Assembly (NCBI GenBank): GCA_037176725.1
Contig: JAZBRS010000049.1
Span: 14,402,001-14,466,000 of the forward strand
DNA: 64,000 nt
Direction of reading: 5' to 3'
Source: Posidonia oceanica
Taxonomy: Eukaryota > Streptophyta > Magnoliopsida > Alismatales > Posidoniaceae
A program made the position numbers and the translations under genes. Shown piece after piece: positions 55,860-64,000 of this stretch; the stretch's first letter is position 1; each line of letters opens with the position of its first letter. The notes beneath the pieces were generated by a model that had not been told where the DNA came from, made no database searches, and saw only the letters and a program-made list of their open reading frames with translations.

Positions 55860-56100
55860 CATCCTTTTAGTTTGACCCCCGCGGGTCTTCCCCGCGGTAG
55901 TGTCCTTTAGCTTGACCCCTGCGGGCCATCCCCGCAGCATGTCTTTTAGTTTGACCCCTACGGGCCACCCCCGTAGCATGTCTTTTAGTTTGACCCCCGC
56001 GGGTCTTCCCCGCGGCAGTGTCCTTTAGCTTGACCCCCACGGGTCTTCCCTGTGGCATGTCGTTAGTTTGTTCCCCTTGGGCAATCCCCTTGGTCGTGTT
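55860..56100 (+). repeat. ~40-bp tandem array, 6 copies, covarying hairpins
   Basis: The unit is TTTAGTTTGACCCCnnnGGG plus a short loop and CCCCnnnGGCATGTC. Stem variants are CCGCGGG/CCCGCGG, CTGCGGG/CCCGCAG, CTACGGG/CCCGTAG and CCACGGG/CCTGTGG (one G-T), all pairing. The last unit (CCTTGGG/CCCTTGG) does not pair fully. It is a relative of the 53787-54890 array. Confidence 0.85.
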
Positions 56101-56233
56101 TCTTTACCCGACCCTTTTTGTGTCCCGTCCAGGTCTGGTGGTAGCAGGCATTGGATTTCATTTAGGACCCCCAGGTAGCGCCACACGGGGGTATCGTCTC
56201 GCCTTGTAGATAGCTTCGTGCCGAAGCCATCTT

Positions 56234-56248
56234 CAAGGAGGGGCAATC
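56234..56248 (+). other. Element B polypurine tract
   Basis: CAAGGAGGGGCAATC immediately before the 3' LTR; purine-rich core AAGGAGGGG. Confidence 0.65.
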
Positions 56249-56474
56249 TGTAGATACCCCGTTTTGGCACTCCCTTCATGTTAGGATAGTCTCTTGCATT
56301 AGATCGCTCTTAGAGGCCCTCCATCCATTTCTGAATCTCGTTTGAGCTAAATGTCCCTCTCAAATTCAAAATGCTATACCTTTTAAGCCCCAAATGCTGG
56401 CAACCTGAGTGTTCTTCACGTCTTGACCAAATTTGAAAGGCAAACTGATTAAGGGTGTTGTCCGCTGAATTGAC

Positions 56475-56544
56475 CGCGTACAACGTTGGCCGTTGGTTTT
56501 CCAGCGGCTAACGTTGGCCGCTGGCTTTGCAGCGTCCAACGTGG
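56475..56544 (+). promoter_or_regulatory. Inverted-repeat module 1, B 3' LTR
   Basis: GTTGGCCGTTGG-TTTT-CCAGCGGCTAAC then GTTGGCCGCTGG-CTTTG-CAGCGTCCAAC. Compared with the 5' LTR, ATTGG..CCAGT here reads GTTGG..CCAGC: the arms are changed in step at the paired position. Confidence 0.7.
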
Positions 56545-56711
56545 TAACCCAGTCAGCCAAAGCTTTCCATATTTGGCCTAATCCAAAAATTATGTTTTTG
56601 CCATCTTTAGAACCTGTTGACCGGTCAAAGCCATCAAACCCGAGTTTAATCGCACTTAAGGACTCCTTAATTGGAGAATCTTCTCTGATCCTGGCAGTTA
56701 TGCCTCGGAGG

Positions 56712-56770
56712 TCGTTATACGCGAGTTCTCTCACTTATAATGTTATACGTTGGTTTTCCAGCATATAACA
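56712..56770 (+). promoter_or_regulatory. Inverted-repeat module 2, B 3' LTR
   Basis: GTTATACGC ... ACTTATAAT then GTTATACGTTGG-TTTT-CCAGCATATAAC. A few arm mismatches relative to the 5' LTR copy. Confidence 0.65.
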
Positions 56771-57677
56771 CCTCTGAAACAGGAAACTCTGCTGACTTGG
56801 TATTTGTGTCCTTTTTTGTTCCTCCCTTGCTTCTATAAAAGCATGGGTACCCCTACAGTGTTCAAGGCCGGATTTTGGAGATAGGAAAAGAGCTAAGAAG
56901 ATTTTGGAATTCACATACTCTTGAGATTAAAAATCTTAGAGAAGTGAGCTCCTCAAGAGCTTAGAGCGAAAAGAGAAGTTTTTTTTTTTGAAAGAAAAGA
57001 GTCTGAGAGCTAGCTAGAGGATCCTTTTGTCGTTGTTGGCTTCATGCTAACACGGTTTGCACCTTGTGCATAGACAAAGGGAACTCTGTTTCATACATTT
57101 CTTCCTTTATTTCTGTCGTTATTTGTTTAATTCCATAGCATAGTCAAGCATTTTTTTTATTCCAAGATCATGTACTGTTAACTAGGCATACATCTCTTTC
57201 ATTTGCAACCGGGGGGATCAAACCCCTCGGGTACGTATTTCACCACGTTTCCTTTGCTTTCTTTTTTACTAATTCTGGATAGATTGCTACACATATTAAT
57301 CCACTTCTATATTGTCTTGCTTTTGCTTTGCTAACGTTTGTCATATAAGGAGGAAGAAGGAAGAAAGAACTTACCAAGCACAGGCACCCTTGGGCAATGC
57401 TGGCATTGTCCCAAGGTAGCTGAACCTGCAACCACATTACATCTCCCCAAAGGCGTCTCTTGGGCCGGCGAAAGCGAACCGAGAGTGGCGATCACACCGA
57501 TTCCATCACACGTGGAGTGACGGAGTCGGATACAAAGAAGGGGAACCTCGAGGAAGAGAAGATAGGGCAAGCAAAAGAGGGAGCCAAAAGAGGCATTCTT
57601 CGTCCCCAGGAACCATCCATCTCGCCATCACTTTCATCACCATCTTCTCCTCTCTCACCCAAAACCCCATATCCACA

Positions 57678-59498
57678 GCCACCACCAGCCAAAGCCCTTA
57701 AGGCCCGAGCCAACCATCGCCGACCAAAGCCCCACGACCCGAGCCACCCATCGTCGGCTGAACACCCACTGTCGTCGACGTCACAAAAAAAAAAAGCAAA
57801 ATGGCATCGAGACAAAGTGGAAGGAGCATACCATTTCTTTCAAGTCCGTCGGAAGAACCGCCGAAACCGTCGCCTCTTCCTGCCGTCGCACGTGGCCGCG
57901 CAAAGTTCCCACTCACACTCTCCGCGGAGGAGCCCGACGCACCCTCTTGCACCGACGAGTCGCCGCCGCATGCCACCTCTCCGAGCCCTAGCTGCCGCCG
58001 ATGAAGGGATAGAAACAAGGTGAGAGGACATGCACAGAGAAGGAGGAGAAGGAGGAATGCACGCAGGGGGGTTCGTTGGCCCAATCCCTGATGTTTAAAT
58101 GCACTGAAATGAATGGGTGAAAGAAGAATGAACATTTGATGCAATGCATTGTATTGAAATAAAATGCCTATAGTTTGCAATCAAATGAATGGAATGAAAT
58201 ATTATGGAGTAGTTGCAAGTGGTTGATCCAGTGGGGCCCACTGAGTTTTAAGAAAAAACTCCTCAAGCATTCCCGGCAAAATTCGTATCCAAGGGTTAAA
58301 GTGTAAATTGTCTGGTAAAATTGCAGTACGGTTCCCGACTTTTGCAGTATTGCACCAATGCCCCTCTGCCTGACAGAAATTGTTGTAAGCTCCCTGAGTC
58401 TGATGATATTGCCAGAGAACTCCTTAGATTGGAAGGATTGCTTCAATGCCCCTAATAGTTCCACAAAATTGCAAATAGGCCCCTAACTTTTGCTGGAACA
58501 TCAAAATCACCTCCAATATCTGGCAGAGTTTCAGCTATGTCTTTCAGAGATACAGAGAACACCCTTTAGTGTTCGCCACAGCACAAATGCCCTATAATAG
58601 GTAGCAAAGCAGCAGTGCTCAACAGAAATGCAGAATATCCCCATAGCTCGACAGAAATTGCAGATATGCCCCTAACTTTCGCAGAAGTGCCAAATTTGCC
58701 TCAAACTTTGGTAAAAACTCAGTACAACCCCGCAAAGTTATAGGGATGCCCCTTGGCACTCGATTAAGTCACAAGCGTCCGAAACAGTGGTGAAAATCGC
58801 TATGTAGGGAAAATTATAGAAATACCCCTACCATTTACTAGAATGTCAGATGCTCCTCAAATTGAGTTGAGAATTACTCAAGATGCTCTTCAGACAGAGG
58901 ACTCAACCTTGGCATCCATGTCAGCTTCCCCAGGGACATGCGGAATCATCTTGCACCCTCAATTGGAAAATTGCATTCTAGCCCCTAACGATTCGTGGAA
59001 TTGCGAAATGCCCCCTTGACGCTCAATGCGGCTACAGACATACCTGTAGAGTGTCCCCCAGCTTGGTACCTTAGTTAGAGCAAGCCACAATCAAGCAAAA
59101 GCATTATGTGCCCCGTAATTGGAAAAATTGCAGCAGCATTCCCTATGTTTGGCATAATTGCACATAGGCCCCTAATAGATCAGAGGATGCAGATTTGTTC
59201 CAGACTGGTAGACAAACTTCCAAGCATTCAACCAGGGATCTGCAATGCCCTCTCTGGCTTTGCAGAGCAATAGTATGCTCCATCACCTTTTCGGCTCCGC
59301 AGAACGGCGAATCGCCCTACATAACCTCTTAGAAGCCGCAGAGTGCCCCTTGAGGTGCTACAATTGCAGATCAACGGCTCAGTGCTCCAAAGCACACCCA
59401 CTGTCGAGATCCTTCTGCTCGTACTGACATCCCTAACTGTCCCGGGACCGTCTTCAGACCTCTGCCATACCTTCGGGTTTGGAATTCCCATTCTCCTT
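57678..59498. other. Region A, right of element B: no gene, degenerate repeats
   Basis: 57678-58030 continues the GCC/GAGCC-rich upstream region of the A PMD gene. From about 58255 to 59340 short sentences of the type AAATTGCAnnnnTGCCCCTAA recur more than 15 times at irregular 45-80-bp intervals. No coding domain on either strand. Confidence 0.6.
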
Positions 59499-59671
59499 TT
59501 ACGGTCGATAAGTCTGAAACTTATCAAGCCTGCTTTGCGGTCGGTAAGTCCGAAACTTACCAAATCAAGCCCCTTTTGCGGTCGATAAGTCAGAAACTTA
59601 CCACATCATCACCTTCTTGCGGTCGGTAAGTCTGAAACTTATCACATCATCACCTTCTTGCGGTTGGTAGG
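59499..59671. repeat. ~41-bp tandem array, 4 copies, hairpin unit
   Basis: The unit is CGGTCGATAAGTCTGAAACT plus TATCACATCATCACCTTCTTG. Stems: GATAAGT-CTGAA-ACTTATC, GGTAAGT-CCGAA-ACTTACC, GATAAGT/ACTTACC (one mismatch), GGTAAGT/ACTTATC (G-T). Ends exactly at the E LTR. Confidence 0.9.
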
Positions 59672-61225
59672 TGTAGACACCCCATTTTGATAGGCTGATT
59701 GTTGGAGAATTTCTGGAAGTTTGCTCAGAAGATGGTACGGTGAATCCTATTCGAAACCCAATTTAAAACCCTACCCAAAACCAACCCAAAACCATCCAAT
59801 TTCATTTCACAAACTCGACCCAAGCCTTAAACCAACCCAAGCCCATTAGCAGCCCAATTTACTGAGTGGCATGTTCAGGCGCCACATGTAGAGGCGACTA
59901 GACCTCGTCGCCAAGATTAGTGGCGACTGGGTTTGGCGCCACGGCTAGCGGCGACTAGACCGCAACTCAGACCATCGCCCAAGCCTCACCACCATGGCCG
60001 CTGTCGGTCGTCATCACCTGCCACCCATCCCCTTGGCCACTTACTCGCCCACTCCTGGCCACCCGCTAGCCGCCAAGACCCACTTACTTCTCTGGCTATA
60101 CTTACTCACCTCGCCGGCCACTTGCCACTTACAGCTCTCCTTCCACCGCCTTCGCCGGCCGCCTGCCATCGACGACTTCGTTGTCCTTGCTCGACCCGCA
60201 GTTACTCTCTTTCTCTTCCCCACTTACTTCCTTGCCAGAGTCGGCCCTCTTCCTGCTCTCACGACCCTCAATGCGCCTTTCGTCTTCGTGTGCAGAGGCA
60301 CCCATCCAACAAAATCCATCTCTTGTCGCCTAAATCGAACACCGTTCTCACTCTCACACACACCACACTTGCAATTGTGAGCCCCAGAGTGAAATTGAGA
60401 CTCCCCAGGGCGTTCCCCATCCTTCGTTGTGCAAGCCCGACCCTTCCAGAGCGATCCCAAGCCTTTCCAAGCCTCGCCGTTACCTTCTTCTCCAACTCTG
60501 GTCACCTTCTCCACCAACTCCAGCGAGCCACAGAGGTGGTTTTCCTAACCACATTGCTTGTTTAAGGGTCCGGGAAGCTTCCTAGACCTCTTCCCTTTAT
60601 TCCTAGATAGCTAGTTAGTGTCCTTGCGCTCTCGGCTGGCCCAACGGCCGAGGAGGCGAGGCAACGCCGGTGAGGTGCCGGTGGAGGCGGGAAAGAGGCA
60701 CGAGCCTCTCTCCTCGACCTGGGGATGCTCCCTTGCATCCTCCTCCATGCCACGAAGCTTCCTAGCCAACTCCTTGAGCCTTCGGCTGCCTCTGTGGCCA
60801 GAGCTCGACGAGCGACAGCGGCGCAAAGTGGAGGAGGTGGGTGGAGCTCCTCGAGCCACCATTTTCCACATCGAAGGTGTGGTTGGGTTCGTGGGAATGA
60901 CGTCGTGCTTTCCCGATCCTTCTCGGCATTTTAGGCTTCACCCAAGCGGTGAATTCTGGCGTTGAAGTCCGGTGAACGGACTGCATGGTCAGGCGTCAGT
61001 GTGAGCGACGACTGGCCTGCAACCCGACCTGCCTACCGGCCTGACTTTGAGTTGCTGCTCCGGCCGACTCAAAGTCCCATTTTGCATGTCTGATATATGT
61101 TTGTAATCATGGATGTTAGATCTGCATGCCTGTATGATTAGTTTTCCATTTCGTTTGAGCATGGGTTCTTGGTTCGGCCATGAACTTGGCTGTTTGAGCT
61201 ATTGGAGTTGCAGGTCTGTCGCCAT
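59672..61225 (+). repeat. Element E 5' LTR
   Basis: Starts TGTAGACACCCCATTTTGAT. The end is placed just before the PBS-like site near 61231, giving about 1.55 kb, close to the 1.57 kb of the D LTR. The inner boundary is approximate. Confidence 0.7.
59865..59960 (+). promoter_or_regulatory. Inverted-repeat module in E LTR, different arm sequence
   Basis: GTGGC-9-CGCCAC, then GGCGAC-TAGACCTC-GTCGCC, then GGCGAC-TGGGTTT-GGCGCC, then GCGGCGAC. Same layout and same position (193-288 nt from the LTR start) as the GTTGGACGC modules, but with unrelated arm sequence. Confidence 0.65.
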
Positions 61226-61230
61226 TCCAA

Positions 61231-61247
61231 TCGGCGACTCGGCTGCA
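61231..61247 (+). other. Element E primer-binding site, degenerate
   Basis: TCGGCGACTCGGCTGC, compared with TGGCGACTCTGCTAGG in D. The second base of the PBS is changed. Confidence 0.5.
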
Positions 61248-62205
61248 ACTTGAGTCAGCCCTTCGGCCAACTTCAAGCCTTTGTATCTCGCAACCCATTT
61301 GGCCATCTTACTATTTGAATGCATGTTTCTGCTCCTGGTTATGCCAGCTTTAGCTTCATGTGATTAGTTTCGAATTTCACTTTGATTAACACAATGCACA
61401 TGCCATGCACATGCCTTTTGCCTTGTTGTGTGATTGTTTGCATTCCATGACTCTATGTTTCTTTCCCCTTCATGCTTTGCCATGCTTAGGATATTAGGAA
61501 CACGCTTGCCCCTTTTGCTTAATCTAAAAGCTACAATAAAGCCAAGCAATAACATTTAAGCACAACTAAAGCCAAACTTGCAATTTTCCTTCTTGGTTAA
61601 ATAAAATGTAAGTAAAACACTCTAAAGCATATCGCATGATTGGATCATTTTAGAAAGCATGCATCTTCTCATCCCTGAGTCCACCCACTTAGTCTGAGAA
61701 GGATAGTTTCGATCTCTTGCTCCGACGCTTTGGCGCGGCGTGAGTTGGTCGGTCTGTCCCCCCCGTCAGGGGTCGCGTCGGTGTTAGTAGAGGGTACAAC
61801 CCATGCTTTGGCAGGATCGAGGCTTCAAACGCACCACCCGTTCGCTACTTGAGCTTTGGCCAGGATTTAGAGTGGGGACCTACTTTTTCTGACCTGGAGT
61901 CAATAAACCTACTACCCATGAGTGCGTCCTAGTAGGTCATCTACTCGGGACATGTATAGTGAGAGAGTGCATATTAGGACATTCATCTGCACGTGTGCCA
62001 TTCATGCCACCCTTAATAACTTATTTTGCATCCGTCCTCTGACACATTTTGTTGTTTTGCAGGTAGGTGCAAGTTCCTCAGTCAGGATCTCGAGCGTCCC
62101 TCCTCCTTGTCTTTGAGCTGTCTGTCGTCTCCGACAATAGCTCGTCTTAGGTCTCACGTTTCTGCCTCCAGCCGCAGACCCATTCACACTCACTCACTAT
62201 CCGTT
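61248..62205 (+). other. Element E leader, no gene
   Basis: Homologous to the D leader (22975-23636 and 15980-16360, inverted). It is continuous here because there is no hAT insertion, showing the empty site of the D insertion. Confidence 0.75.
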
Positions 62206-63339
62206 ATGGCCCAACATGCCGGTGAGCCCTCTTCCTCTTTGGCGTCAGAGGAGATACCGACTTCGGTCTCTCCTTCCCTTGCTTTGATGTCCCCTGTCTC
62301 CTCACTTCTTCTGGTGTAGGAGACTTCTCAGCCCTTCTATCTGGAACAAGGGTCGACCCCAGTTGACCTGGAGCTCGTCACCGAGTCAACCATGGTGACC
62401 ACCACTCAGGCTCCAGGAGTGTCGCCTTCTGTTCCCTCCTAGGGCCTTCCCATCTCCGGAACCCAGCCTTCTATGGCTACCTCTTACATAGGGTCTGCTC
62501 CTATTGCTTCCTCGATTTCCGTGCCCCCTTTGGCAGACACCCTTTTACGTCCCGACCCATCGATCGACGAGTCCTCTGCCTGGCAAGCACAATGTTTATT
62601 GGCTAAGGCCGATAGGCTGCGAAGCATGGCTTTTGCACTCGACCCGACTGCGGCCCACTCTTCCCGTCCGACCCTTGAGGTTCCGGTGCAGCGCACCATA
62701 GCTCTGTAGGCTCACCACACAGCATTGCCGCCCTGGCTATCGCCCCAGCTCCTCACATCTCCGGTGATGCGGGCACTTTTTCTACCTCCTACATCTACAC
62801 AGCACTATCCACTGCATGCTACTCCATCATTTGGTGGCCAGTCTCTTGGATTGGCAGGAGTGCAGCACCCTCAGAGCCCGTTGCCCGAGGCCATGCTGGT
62901 GCAATAGCTGCTACTCCCACACATTACACCTTACACTGCACAGCATGCTATCTATCCATCCCCTTTGCATTAGGTTCAGACCCCAGCATACATCCCACAA
63001 CACTTTTCACCCTCGCACGGGTATGCTGGCCCTCACGCCTCGACACCAGCTGGTGTGATGGTGGATCCGGAGGAGCGCTTTCACGCGACCCATGCAACAT
63101 ACACTGCCCCTGCCTCTGCTGCGCAACCCTTGCCAGCAACAACTTCAAATCCCGTCCTCGCCAGGTTGGGAAATCTGGAAAGAGCACTTCGTCAAGTGCA
63201 AGGCACGAACCGCCAGTCCTACTAATTCCAGGACCTCAGCTACTTTCCAGAGGCGATACTCCTAGCGAAATTCCGCATCCCGGAGTTCGAAAAATACAAT
63301 GGTAGAGGCTACCCCATCTAACATCTGAAGGCATACTGC
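62206..63339 (+). pseudogene. Element E gag, N-terminal and start of capsid region
   Basis: Start MAQHAGEPSSSLASEEIP. The frame continues with stops through ETSQPFYLEQGS, GLPISGTQPSMATS, ISVPPLADTLLRPDPSIDES, MAFALDPTAAHSS, HYPLHATPSFGGQSLGLAGV, VMVDPEE, GNLERALRQVQGTN and IPEFEKYNGRGYP, ending HLKAYC at the F LTR. Seven stops. At four of them (after VPS, TIAL, MLVQ and PLH) element D has Gln, so these are CAG-to-TAG changes. Structural precursor of the particle; this copy is non-functional. Confidence 0.85.
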
Positions 63340-64000
63340 TGTAGACACCCCATTCTGACACCCCAGAAGTTGGTTGTTTTCTCCTGCAGGCTCGTGTGAA
63401 CTCTGGAATGGCACTCCTTTTTCTAACCCATTTCTACCCCAAAAACCTAGCCAAAACCTTACCCAAAACCTTAAGCCTTTCTACACCCTTTTTTAAACCC
63501 TTTTAGCCCAAGCCCAAGCCCATTTGTAGCCTTTTGCCAACTGAGTGCATTGTACGCTGGAATAGGCAACGTCCAACGTTGGACGCGCCTTGTGCTAGCG
63601 TCCAACGTTGGACGCCCTTTGCTTCGGTGTCCAACGGCTTGGTTGCAGCAGTGGCTGCTCCGTCCCCTTCGGCTCATCGCCCGTCCACTCCACCGCCTCC
63701 CCGCACTTACTACCGTCCCCTCTTCCACTCCACGCCATCCACTACCTTCCAAGCCCAAGTTACTGCCCATCCCTTCCTCATCAGCACCATTCCCGCTCTC
63801 TCTTCTCCTCACTGCCAATCTTCCGCCTCTGTCAGCCACTAGCAGCTCCTTCGCTAGCCGACTGACATGCCCACACCCCCTCCTGCCATCCTCGTGGCCT
63901 CAGCACACTCAAAGCCCCTGCCACCAACTGCAATTGCCAGAATTCGGCCTGCAACCTTGACTGCCAGCACTGGAACCCATGCCATTTGCAACAAAACCGC
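63340..64000 (+). repeat. Element F 5' LTR, partial (runs off window)
   Basis: Starts TGTAGACACCCCATTCTGAC and closely matches the first 660 bp of the LTR at 48722-45420 (- strand), including the CTGCAGGCT, CCGTCCACTCC-type and CACTCCACGCCATCCACTAC stretches. Long proline/serine-rich frames here are low-complexity and not called. Inserted in gag of element E. Confidence 0.9.
63548..63638 (+). promoter_or_regulatory. Triple inverted-repeat module in F LTR
   Basis: GTACGCT-10-ACGTCCAAC, GTTGGACGC-11-GCGTCCAAC, GTTGGACGC-11-GTGTCCAAC, head to tail, 208-298 nt from the LTR start. Confidence 0.75.

Larger units (their letters stand above)
29940..57677 (+). mobile_element. Element B: giant Tat-type Ty3/gypsy retrotransposon, 27.7 kb
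   Basis: LTRs 29940-31368 and 56249-57677 (both 1,429 bp, TG...CA; roughly 45-50 differences by eye, about 3%). Order: LTR, PBS, long leader, gag, protease-like 1, protease 2, G-patch, RT, RNase H, second archaeal-type RNase H (a Tat hallmark), integrase, spacer, three antisense PMD/DUF7745-like genes, tandem arrays, polypurine tract, LTR. A 3.3-kb LTR (45420-48722) is inserted inside, so the element itself is about 24.4 kb. Stops and frameshifts throughout gag-pol. Target duplication is imperfect (ACCAC/GCCAC). Confidence 0.93.
56249..57677 (+). repeat. Element B 3' LTR
   Basis: 1,429 bp, same ends as the 5' LTR. TATA-like TTCTATAAAAGCATGGGT at 56830-56847. Modules at 56475-56544 and 56712-56770. 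PBS-like TGGCGATCACACCG at 57486, 191 nt before the LTR end. Confidence 0.95.
59672..63339 (+). mobile_element. Element E: Tat-type gypsy element, same family as D, 5' part
   Basis: 5' LTR, degenerate PBS, leader and gag homologous to element D but on the opposite strand. Gag is cut at 63340 by the LTR of element F, and the rest lies beyond the window. No pol visible. Confidence 0.85.

Noticed and set aside
53787..56100. CRISPR-like regular repeats
   Set aside because: Units are directly contiguous with no unique spacers, in a plant retroelement; it is a tandem array.
59933..60565. 210-codon + strand frame in the E LTR
   Set aside because: Ser/Pro/His-rich, overlapped by equally long frames on both strands, without a domain; typical of GC-rich LTR sequence.
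1..64000. Host single-copy genes, tRNA, rRNA or microRNA genes
   Set aside because: Both strands were read for motifs and none was convincing; the coding signals all belong to transposable elements or their passenger genes.

Overview
This window is transposable-element sequence from a plant nuclear genome, most likely a large-genome flowering plant; I cannot name the species. The evidence is Ty1/copia and Ty3/gypsy (Tat and Athila lineages) polyproteins, plant hAT transposons, plant-mobile-domain (PMD) genes with GT-AG introns, and no intact single-copy host gene, tRNA or rRNA. Nearly every coding region carries stops or frameshifts.

The window is a nested stack. (1) 1-2034: Ty1/copia pol fragment, + strand, broken inside the reverse transcriptase. 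(2) 2035-4555: repeat-rich DNA without genes. (3) 4556-25233: element D, a Tat-type gypsy element on the - strand whose 5' LTR is 23664-25233. Only gag is recognisable. It was split by a non-autonomous hAT (5565-7220), an Athila-type element C (7961-15237) and an autonomous-type hAT (16361-22966). Removing the 5565-7220 and 7961-15237 insertions with one target-site copy restores the gag frame. (4) 25234-29939 plus 57678-59671: region A, carrying two - strand intron-containing PMD-type genes, cut on the left by D and in the middle by B. (5) 29940-57677: element B, a giant Tat gypsy element on the + strand with 1,429-bp LTRs. It has gag, two protease domains, a G-patch, RT, two RNase H domains and integrase. 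Downstream come three antisense, intron-containing PMD/DUF7745-like genes and about 2.5 kb of tandem arrays. A 3.3-kb LTR sits in an exon of the middle antisense gene. (6) 59672-63339: element E, + strand, same family as D, interrupted in gag by (7) element F, whose LTR starts at 63340 and runs off the window.

The strongest unexplained signal is a structural module: two or three adjacent short inverted repeats, typically GTTGGACGC-spacer-GCGTCCAAC followed at once by a second copy. It lies about 190-340 nt from the LTR start in all five LTR families. It also lies 100-360 nt upstream of the start codon of each antisense gene in B and about 170-230 nt upstream of B's gag. Arm sequences differ between copies (TTGG, TATA, TAGG, GGCGAC) while pairing is largely kept. 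The tandem arrays near the 3' end of B also contain hairpins whose stems change in a compensatory way. Together these suggest a conserved nucleic-acid structure used by several unrelated elements.

All functional statements are homology or pattern inferences from reading the sequence. No alignment, folding or expression data were available.
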